Positions 12,701 to 24,700 of a stretch of DNA of 64,000 nucleotides are shown piece by piece. Source of the stretch: Atopsyche davidsoni (lineage: Eukaryota > Arthropoda > Insecta > Trichoptera > Hydrobiosidae). A program made the translations under genes and the position numbers. Under the pieces are notes generated by a model. That model saw only the letters and a list, made by a program, of their open reading frames with translations. It was not told where the DNA came from and did no database searches. Every line of letters begins with the position of its first letter. The stretch's first letter is position 1. The stretch covers positions 7,715,001-7,779,000 of the forward strand of contig JAILWY010000026.1 of assembly GCA_022113835.1 (NCBI GenBank), read 5' to 3'.

Positions 12701-15700
12701 CAAAAAAAAAGTAATATTTACTAAGTAGATAATACCAGCAAATACTCTTGTATCACTTATACTTGTGTTAAAGCGATGGTCTGTATTTTCAATTTAAATA
12801 ATTTAAAAAAAACAATAAACAACTGGAGTAAAAAAATTTGCATTTAGCTCAACTGAAACATCATTAATTTAACGTACCGCGTTAAGTTCATGTAAATTTC
12901 CAAATTGAATACAAAAAAACAAAAAAAAATCTAACTCGGGTCTCCATTCACTATTCGCTTTGAGTCGTATAAGGAAGTACTGTCAGATAAGTTTTGTTTA
13001 AATGTGCAATTTATGATGTGCAATATATTGTGATATAAATAAAGTTAGCTAACTCAAAACCACGATTTGTTTCATATTATTGCAGAAAAGGTTAATTGTA
13101 CTGGGGCATGCGTCCACGCGCCAGATCGGCTTGTTCAACTTCATCTGGCACTGCCTTAGTTTTTGTGGTGTTTGTAGCAAACGAGTGATGTGTCAAATTT
13201 ATAATATGTTATTCATGGTGTAATTGAGTTTTTCCTGTTGTCCGTAGATGAGTAACGGGATATTAAATAACATGCAAAAACCGTTAATTTAAAGAGCTAT
13301 CTATGTACATTTTACTATGTGTTTAGATATGGACGTTTCTCACTTTGTTTATCATTTTTAAATATATCATTGAAGATTAACGAAAATTACTACAAATTGA
13401 TTTTGATCTTTCATTGATGAAAATTTAAAATAAAACTCAGCAAATCACCCAACAGTTATCACATATATATTTTTTATAACTTTACAAAACACGTTTGATC
13501 ACAACTTTTCAGTGAAATATTAAATTTTTAAGCTTAACAACTCCCAAAAAAAAGTTAATCTCTACATTCATTAATTAATTTAGGAATTTACGATTTGCAT
13601 GTATCAGTTTCATGGCGACATACTTTACATTTATTATTAAAACAGTTATATTAGTATGCACACAATTTAAGGTATTCCAAAACCTCGGATTGATCCCGTT
13701 AGTCAAATATTTACACCATTATAAGTAAACTCACAAACACACCTACTTTATTATTTATTGACATTTCTGTTTTACAAATCGGCGTGTAAACCTCCGATTA
13801 TACATATTCCCGTTATTTATATTGAAACTACTAATATAGATCACGAGATCACGAACACCAGCATGATCTTACAAAACGTTTCTTGCGCATTCTTAAATAA
13901 TAAGCTGTGTATATTTATTTTATGTTTATATTTAAATCGGTTGACAATACTGCAACTATTACAAACTTTATAACACAGGAAAATTCAAAGTGTCATCAAT
14001 GCATCGATTAACTAACCGATCAATTAAAAGTTTTTCGAGTACAACGTGTACAACCTACGTGTCGGGTTACCGTTACACACGTTTGACATGCAGAAGATAA
14101 AAGCAAGCAGACAACTTAATAATTATAATAAAAAAATCTGCCCAATCTCGTTTGGAGGAACGGTTGGCTGCCTGACAAAAAGTGGATCTTCAATTCTGCC
14201 GAACAAGGCGAATCGGTGGCCATTTTGTTTAATTCTCAGTGTTTCCTATTTTTGAGGCTAATTTACCGTATTATGCCGATCTTATTATTCGTCATCGATG
14301 TCTACTGCCTTAACGGCTTTTTTTAATTGTTGTTAATTTGTCATGCTAGGCGGCTAAGTATAAGGATGTCATGGATTTTAACGGCCAATGATGGATAGTT
14401 TAACAATTAGAAACGGCCATTTTTATCGGAGGATGAGCCTTGATTATTTATTTTGAAAACTATTTTCAACCCTACCAATATATTAATTTCCGGATGGCGC
14501 ATTTACCCACTATTATTCAAAATAAAATGTCTGCCAACTTATTTTTTTATCATGGGATAGCGTTTAAAACTGTTTTAATTAATGGTATAAATAACAATAT
14601 CTACGTGTACATGTAATATTATAGAATATTATCAAATGGGCTTATACTATTATCAACGTCGCGACACGCCACCGGGATACAATGAGTTTTCAAAATACAT
14701 TATTATTTTCCATATACTTTTCCTTTGGTAATATTTAAATATCCATGCCTACAAATAAAGATCAAATATGTTTTGTATCAAGGACGTATTGTGTTTCCTT
14801 ATTAGACATCGATTTCCTTATTGTATTTATCAAATCTGACTATTACAACAAAACGATTTAAATTTGACATGTTTATGGAAAATTCTAATTTATTGTAGCA
14901 TCTGTGAATATTTTGTGCTTTATTAAATTTAAATCATTTTTATATTGTTGATTATATACGCGGAGTGTATTGTTAACATGTACACGGTGTGATGGATGTT
15001 TGAACATAATGCATTGTTCACGTAAATTCGTTTTAGGTTGAAACCACAGACTGGGTTTACATTTCCCATTTCCAGCATTCGTGTTCGTGTTCATGTCGCC
15101 CACTTGAAGATTGTTGGGCTGCGGTTTGCGCGGAAAATCTCATAACCTTTGAGACAAAATGGCGGTGAGGAGACGCCGACTGCCTGATTGCGTTATTAAA
15201 TTCCTGAACGATTACATAAGGTTTAAACCCATTCAAACATAAAATAAATAAAAATATTAGCAAAATTTCAGAAATGTTTTTTGAGTATATCTTTTTAGTA
15301 AAAGTTCCAGTCTGTGTGGCAATTTTTTTTTTAACTGTAGATTCAATTTATATGACTCTAAAAGAAAGTGATTATTTTATTTAATGAAATAAAAAAATAA
15401 ATCATATGAAACCATAAAAGAGCTGATAAATAAAAACAGCTTCACAATATGGAGCCATTCAAACCCAAGACCCAGCTTGTATTATTGGAAACAGCAAAAA
15501 ATATATTGTGAATCAATTTAGATCAAAAATGTATTTCTCATTTTGTAGAATCTTATTCTGCTTCCGTTTGTGAGCATTTTCCTGGCTTAGCGCACCTCAA
15601 ATTTCTTTTTTGCAGTAAAAGTTCAATCATTTAAGGACAACAAACGTTTTTGTTTGACATACTCAAGAGCTTTCAGTTTTCATCCTAGTCAAGTCGATTT

Positions 15701-18700
15701 CAAATAGCTGTACCATTTAAATGAGTATTCTCACAAATATCTAAAGATGTAATATAACAAGAAAACCCATCTGTAAAATGATGTACCAACGTATTAGAAA
15801 GTAGCTTGTACTTATTTGCTCGAGGAATCTACTCACGTTCTTAGAATCAAGAAGCCATTGCTTCATTCACATTGCTATCAAATTACTCTAAGAGCTTCTT
15901 CAAGTGGTGTTATTTATATCTTTTTTGTAGAGCTTTAAAATATTTCTACACGCATACAATAAGATTGCCTGCCTGACTCCTTCACTCAGATCTCAACTGT
16001 CCACTTTTTTTTAACTGTTTTATGCATAAAGCATACTCCCGATAAAATGCCTGTATCATAGACAAAGTGAAATCTCATTAAAGGAAAGCTTTATTTTCCA
16101 TAAATATTAATGCAAATTTCTAATTGTTTCCACTGTAATCATAATAACTCAAAAAATATAAGTAATTGAAACGTGCAGTTACAATAGGTTTTTCGATCTA
16201 AAAAGAAACGACATTTAAAAAAGTTTGTATTATATTATTTCAGTCAAATAAGATTAATGTGATATGACAAATCCCAAAACACTTCGATTGTCGGTAGCGA
16301 CAAACTTTTGATTAAACACGGACGATCCTAAGAGCAGTGTCAATAGCCGGCCATCATGATTGGAATAAAAATGTATCAAGGCGAACTGATTTATTGTCGA
16401 TAGATTTTAATAATGCTTTTGTAAACACGACTCAGTAAAACTTTGAAAGTGATTTCATCGGTGGTACAGTGGAAGGAAATTACTCTTCCTTCAATTCTTC
16501 AAAGCCCTATGATGTTTGTACAGCCGCACGCTATAGTACTTATATTGTACAAATATTTTTCACGCGACAATTATTATGAAACGTTATGTGAAAACTCAGT
16601 TCAAAATTTACATAAAATGCAATCAACTAGATTTTTGGTAAAATTACGGTTGCGTTTTTACACTCCTCTTTCTACACGCCAGATAAGATATATTTTTAAG
16701 CGATTCTTTTCGGTATGAGAGAACCGGCGGCATTTTAATACCTCCAGCATCGCATGCCTTGCTTAATTTTAGTAATAATCTTAAAACCAGGCGCTAAGTT
16801 AATTACGGATCTAACGAATGTTTTTTCACACGTTTTTCATATCAAGTTCAGCTAAACGTAATGAGGCGCTTTGTATTCACGGTGGAAGTCTCGAAACAAC
16901 GCCGGGGCACGTCAGGAAGGAGACCTGCGACGTTAATTGTGTCAAAAGGCTTTTGTGCTGGTCTCTGAAGTTCTTGTTCTTTTGTTATTCGGAAGAAGAA
17001 TGACACGTGTGCTTCACACGTGGTTAGAGCCATGAACTCCTTGCGATGACAACTCTGTTACTCTGATTAAATTATCATGAAACGTTAACCGGACAGTTAG
17101 GTTAAAGCGTAACTTTTAACATTTGAGAGTATATACGTACACACTAGAGTTTTAAAAAAATACAAATAAATCAATATTTATGTATACTGCGTGCATTGTT
17201 TTTGCTATTGGAATTTTTATGAATATTTTTTTAATTTCACTATTTAGAGTAATTTATTATAATGCTTTACTAAATAATAAATTTTTTCACAAATCACATA
17301 AATTTTCTATTTTATCCAAAATGTTCTGATAAATAATACTGATTTTTTCTTCAAAACTTATTATCGTTATATTTACAATTTGAATTTTCGATATCGTATC
17401 ATTATAATTAATAAATCCATTATTGTTAATAAATCCTTAATCTTTTTAATTTTTAAATTTCAAGTAAGTCAAATTTTATATTATAAGGCAAACAAATACC
17501 TTAGAATAAAGACAGTTAGATATTCAATACGATTGCACAATCATTAATTAAAAATACATAAGCTTCAAATACTTTGTTATATTTATTTTTTTATGCACAA
17601 ATAACGTACGTTTTAAAGACACAAAAGCTTTTAAATAAAACCTGCAAAAGAATGCCCAAAGTCTGTTTCTTCGGTTGGATGTCCGACAGGCAGGTGCGCT
17701 GACCACAAACGAAATGCAGGTCAGTCAACTCGGAACCCTCTTTTATTTCGGCATTTGGCAGAATGATGCAAAAGGCAAATCGACTCAGGTTGAGCATGAA
17801 AGGGGCAAAACTCCACAGGAACGCTTGAAAGGGGACAAATCCATATGAGATTATTCAGCCACTGCACTCGCTCGGTGCATTTGTTAAGTGCGAGCATTCT
17901 TCCCCACGCCTTTGAAACTTTTGGGTTTGTAACTCGGCATCGTGAATAACTTGAGAACGTGCCGTGAATATGATGAAGCGATTTTATGGTGACGCGATGT
18001 GCAATGCGTCCTAAGTCGTTGCAGAAGTGCACTGCATGTTGAATGATTGAGCAAAAAACATTAAAATTTGTAAAGTAGTTTTAACTTGTCGATTTACAAG
18101 TTGCGTAATTCATAATTTATGTGTTCTGCGCTGTGAAATTTGATTGATTAAAAAAAATTAATAAATCACCAAATGTTATAAACCAATTCAAATTAAAAAA
18201 TATATAATTAATTTTCCAATTTAATTCATATAATTCCATGCTTGTTTCTTAAGTATTGGCTGAGGAAAATAAGTTTCTCAACCTTAAAGTATATTATACG
18301 GTAGAAGTCTAAATTAGTAATGATTATCATGTAAGGCAAGCACTGACTGGAGTACGTGATAGTTTTATAGACCTTAAATATAGAGCATACATTCTTTTTG
18401 TCCGTTAACAGTGTGCTAAATTATAACGCTAATAAGAATAAGAACGCTAATCAAATGTGCATTAAATCGATTAAATCAAATATATTTTTATCGTATGGTA
18501 GTACAAAGGTCGATGAATGTCTATTAATTATTTAAGCTTATAAATATTAGCATTCGTGGTTTTGTATTTAAATCAATAGAGTTTGCTGCGATTTTGCAAA
18601 AACTGCCTCATAAATTATTTTTTATAGCAGGTTGAATGATTTTCTCTTATATTATTTTGCAAATTTATGGTACTAATGTAGAAAACATTTAAAAGTCTAA

Positions 18701-21700
18701 ATCATAAACTGAAACACTTGCAGCTAAATCATTTAATATTTGCCATTTTTTTATACGAGCATAATATAATTCAATAATTTTAAATAAAACCTGTTATATT
18801 TTTTACTATGTCGATTATTAATTAATATATGTATATGCTATACTACATATTAAGTTCAGAATAAGATTGCCTACGGGGAGATTTTTAAAACTTTAATTGT
18901 TTCCAGATATATAGAAAATAATATATTAATATTGGCGCACACTCTTGATTCTTTATAAAAAAATATATAAATCTAATTTCTAACCAATTTATTTTCATTA
19001 CTGTCCAAATATGGTTGCAGATTGATGGCCAATAATCAAGGCAATTTATAGGTTTGTTGTTATTGAAACTTACCGGGTGCTTTTGGCAGACAGTCGTGTC
19101 ATAACCATAAATCTGATCTCATTTCACGTCACAATATTGTCGAAGTCGTGATTCGGTGACCTCAGGCTGCGGGGACAATGGCGGCTGATCGAATAAATCA
19201 ATGCAACTTGACTACAACACTGCAGCTTGTCGTTGTTAAGTAGAACTTCACTGTACCGGGTGCCTCCAAAGTCACGGTCTCATCCGATACAGGAAGGTTA
19301 AATACATTAGATAGCTTGTATTATGTTGATAATTTATTATAGATTGCAAAAATATTTTTTTTCGGCTATCTTAAAAATACAAAGTTTATTTTTATTAATA
19401 CATAATTAATCAAATATATGTTCGTTATAAACAGTGAAGATTTTTGCGAGTTGCAACTGCTTTAGTATTGTTATAAGATTTATTTAACTAAATGTAAACG
19501 AATTTCTCTCAAATATAAATAAAGTTTGTAAACGTGTGATAATTATTTATAAAAAAATATTAAACTAATGATGCACTTACATCAATAGAATTAGTTTTGT
19601 AATTGAAAAGTAAATATATTTGTTTGTTTTCTAAACGTATATATAAAACGCAGTGTCCCGTTGTCGGGTGACACCATGTTTGTAATTACTATGCAAACAT
19701 AATACGGACTCGTCAGACCAGATTTCGGCTGGAGTCTCAGGTGTCAACTCACAGGTAACTAGATAAGTTATTTATTGCATTAAGACGTAGTATCTAAATT
19801 ACTGTTAGATAAAAACTATGTAAATTTAAGTTGGTCTGTCGATATTCGAGCTAGGAATTTTAGATTTACTTTTTAACATCATACTATCGCAACGGAATTG
19901 TCGAAAACAACATTTTAGGCCGCATTTCAGTTTTCATTTTGATACGAGTATGGATATCTTTCTCGTGCAAAACTCAAACTCGTTTTACAAAATCCACTTT
20001 TTTGTTTCCAAACCAGTACAGAAGTATCGTGTCGCTTGTTAAATGTAAAAACGGCATAAATCAAGAAGATTCCAAACTCTGTTAATTCAGCTATATCTGT
20101 TAAGTAAAGTATATAACCAGTATAATTTAAACGACATGACTATTTTTACGTAAAAGAATCCATCGACATTCATTTTGCAGTACATTATAAGACAAGTTCA
20201 CATTATGTTGATCTTTCATTTTGTTTTATTTTTTTATTGCAATTCACAATCAATGGTACAGAAGACAATTCTTACATTGTACACAAAAATATATAAAATA
20301 AGATTATTTAAAAATCCAAAGATATCATTAAATGTGAATAAAGAATTAAGCCTTTCTTCGAGGAATTTTGAATTCATATCAATGATGAAACATGTTAGCT
20401 CATGCACATTTTTGTGATTTCCAACACTTGAGCGGCCACCGGTCACAACCACTCTACCTGTGAAGCATCCATTGTTGACTAATGGCAATATAATTATATT
20501 GATTATACTTTGCTTTATTGTCATGCTCTCAGACTTGCCGTCTCAGTTGGTTTCGACGTACGAATTAGTCTAGGAGTTCTTACACAAAAAGACGTTAGAT
20601 ATCCAAATTATAGACTTCCAACAGTGCCTTTGTATGGATTTGTGTGAACCTCAATGGTTTCGTTTTGCATTTAATTATATAAATTTCATAAAAAGGCGCA
20701 TGGCATACTTAAAACAATAGCCTCACTATCTAATGATTTATTATTTTTTTTATATACAACATATATAACACTCATAATAAGACATTTATTGTATTTTATA
20801 ATCTATTTAATCATCTCTTCTTAATTTCAAGTTGAAGTAAGTAAATAATCCACAATTTTTTTTTACAGTTATGGTAAATTAGTTTTAACATGAAAAATTA
20901 AGAATTTAATAAATATGTGGTATGCACATATTTAAACATATATCTTTAAAACAAACGCTACAAAATCAATCGCAAATCAAAAGTTTTTTTAAAACTTCTG
21001 TAAAGTGTCAAGTTTGTGTTATAAAAAAACAACTAATAAGTAATATTTTTTCTAGAATAATCACATCAAAATAAATATTGCATTATTACAATAATGATAT
21101 TTTTCATTTCAATAAAATATTATCACATAGTATTGTGTAAATTTGAGGTTGCATAATACTGCGTATTGATTTTTCTCGTGATAACTGAAGATAACCTATT
21201 TCTCTATCGTTGAAAATATAAACTTCAATATTTGGGCATAGCTTATCGGTTATACTAACGTGTTTTAAAATATTTGTTGAGGCTTAAGTTAATTAAAGAT
21301 AAATGCGACAAGTTCTGAGCTCGCTTGGTTCCCTTGTAGAATAAATAATATATTCATAAATAGTAAGGAGTGACTGTAACTCTGACTTGATTTATTTACA
21401 CCAGGGAGTGTCCTGAGATATTTCTCAGTACCGTATCCATTACATTAGAACGAGTGCTTATGATATATTACTACAGATATAAAGGCTGGATTTATGTCAC
21501 ACAAAGGTATTTAAGACACAGGTTCCTTGCCACATTTATGTCACAAGCAGGCATAAACGTAACTTCCTATTCAAATGTCGAAGACGTCATATTAAATCTG
21601 TGCAGACGCAATAATTTGAAGGCTTTTACGGCTTGTAGAGAACCCATTGGATATTTACTGTTGAACTGTGGTATGACCATCGATCCTGATAGTTTTTCAG

Positions 21701-24700
21701 TTCAATCAATCTTTTCCAGTTTGGTTCACGATAATAATTTATAAAAAAATAACTATATTGAAAATTGTATCTAAGTTCAAAATAACCATATTAGTAGTAA
21801 TAATATCTTACTTATTTTAGGAGTATTATATTTAAGGAATATTCTAATATAAGGAAAACAGTATATAGTATTTTATGCTATGAAGGCTGAAATGTTAATA
21901 ACGATTGCGAAAGTTCACTCTGCCACAGCAAATGTTGTTAACACTTTCTTCCAAGGTGAATAATAATTCGACGTTATATCTGATAAACGAACGTAATTAG
22001 CACTTCTGCTGTGATCTAAATCGGAATCTGAGCGCGTCCCGTTACAATCTGTTTTTAATTTAAAAATTAAACCCCTTTTCAAGAAAGACTTAGTGGTCAT
22101 TAAGGTATATTTTCACTTCTTAAATGTTCTTTTTACCGTAAATCACAACTTACGATTCTCACGGTTATGACATGAATGCTTTGAGTATTGAAGTATACAG
22201 TGGCGAGCGGGAGTTTTGAAGTTACCCACAATGCGGTGTCATAAAAATATATTCAATGGTTACAAAATAACATTTCTAATTGCAGGTTCATTTGACCAAC
22301 TTCTACATTCTTTTTAATCAAAGAAAGATATTCAATAGACTCTTCGCTAAGATTATTTGAATTTTCTTCCGCAAAAATAAAGAAAAATTTGACTTCTATT
22401 ATCAAACCAGACGCTAAATTTGTTTCTGCGCTATTGCAATACATTCCGCTCTAGTTATTAAAGAGACGTCAACTGGAATCTGTTTAGTGGTTCGGAAGTG
22501 ATTCAGTGTGAAACCTTCGCCCTGGATAAATTAATCTATATGGAAATTGTGTTGACCTACTTGGAGACATGTCCAAGAAAGTCAGACTGTCTCGTGGCTT
22601 ATCTATATTCAAATGACGAGAAACCGCCCACGGAAGACGATACTCACTGATCACACTTCCTAAGAAGTAGAGTGGCAATGGCAACAAATAAATCGATATT
22701 TCATCTTCAATTAAATGATGCGGTATCGATTTTGAGAAAGAAATACCAGGCAATAGTTTATAATAAATTCTTTCAGATACACAGTGATTTATATCGGTAA
22801 TCCCTATTTTGATGATCGGGGTGCTACTTTGAAGCGATCTTTAAATACGGATTTTTTTTGTTTGTTGTCAAATACAGCACGGTAGCTTTTGAGTATAATT
22901 GTTTTAATATGCATTGATCAAGTAAGAATTTTAAAAATAATTATGAAATGTAATCATCTTGTAAATATGTTGGACCCTGAGTTTTTAAAAATTCTCTGTC
23001 GTCAAAGCTATATTTCTAACTTTTTTAGTATATAGTATTATAAAATCGCCATTTAAGTTTGAATATGAGTAAATATGTAATTTAATCTTCACTACCAATA
23101 AATATCATTTAAATTTACCATACGCATTTTATCTGAAATTTGTTGTCATTGTGTGTAGGTAGGAAAAATTGATCAATGTTTTTTGGGTAAATTATTATTT
23201 TAGTAAACCTTTTAACTGAATTTAAATCGTCTGGATTTTTTTATATCGGCCAATCTAAATTAAATTAATTTAAAAACTATGTAAACAAGAATATTGCGAT
23301 ATTTTTGTTTAAAGTTTTTTTGGTTGTTTATGGTTTCTTATCATATTCGATCTTAGTAATGAATGGAATAAAAAGGAGTTTCTCGTACATAATGGAGAAA
23401 TACTATTTTTTGAGTTCTTCATTATACTGGTTACTAGCACAAAAAAATCTGCACCATTTTCCACATATTCACACCTTAAAAAAATACGCGGTGTTTTGAA
23501 ACTGTTCAGATCCATTCAAGTGTCTGTCTCACTGGCGCGGCGGATCTCTGTGGGAGCTGTGGGAGCTCAGCGAGACGCTCCGCGGCCAACTGTGACTAGA
23601 CACGAGTCATCTCATCAGTCACAAATCATGTTAAGAGTCGTAAATCATCAATATTCGGTCCAATATCACTGATGGTAAATCATAATCACACATTATCATC
23701 GCCCATTGCTAATCATCAGAAAATTCATGTGTCTGTCGTACTGGCGCGGCGAAGCTCCATGGAAGCATAGCGAGACGCTCCTCGGTCAACTGTGACTAGA
23801 CACGAGTCATATCATCAGTCACGAGTCAAGTTAACATTCGTAAATCGTCAATATTTGGTTAAATGTCACTGATGGTAAATTATAAGCCACACGCTATTAT
23901 ATACTTGAAAATTCAAGTGTTTCTTTTGATTCTGCGGGGGATTTACCCATGAGAAATGCTTAACTAGATATTCTGCAGTCAACTTAAACGAGACAGAGAG
24001 CATGAAATTAATTACACAAAATATCAATAATTGGTCTTTAATCATTGATAGCAAATTACTAGTCAGGTATTGTTATCATCCATTGATAATCATTAGAAAA
24101 TTAACAAGTTACATCACTTACACTATTGAAAATCGGACTCGATCTATTATAACTTAAAGCCATCAATCATCAGTTGATAATAATGAATAGTAGTGTATTC
24201 CTTTGTAAATAATATGATATATAATGTTTCGTTACTACTTATTATTTCTTATAAATAACAATTAGTCTACAGAGATAGTCATTTTAAATAAAATATTAAT
24301 TTTAGTATAGTAAATAAATAAATCACAAAATATATTTCATTTGCCATAGGATATAAATATTTCTTCAAGTCAGCAATCGTCAGATAGCAACCATAAATAA
24401 TTCCTTGAAATATATAAGTAAAATATCTAACAAGCCACTAATCGTAAAATTCCATAAATCACCAGATATTATACACTAGAGTTACCATCACCTGTAAACC
24501 AGTAAAGCATACTCGGCCTCTATAGGGACCTTGGCGTCCTTTCTCATTTAGCAGCCGCTAACTTGGAATAGATTCGCAGATACCAAAACAGCATGGAAGT
24601 CGGTTTTTATATCAACCGAATATCGTATTTTTCAAAACTTCTGATAAAATTAACTTTGTACTATTTACCTGAAGTATTTCAACATCGTTTGACATCAATT

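Noticed and set aside
17721..18032. 103-codon minus-strand frame
   Set aside because: No recognisable domain and a second overlapping frame on the same strand; not supported.
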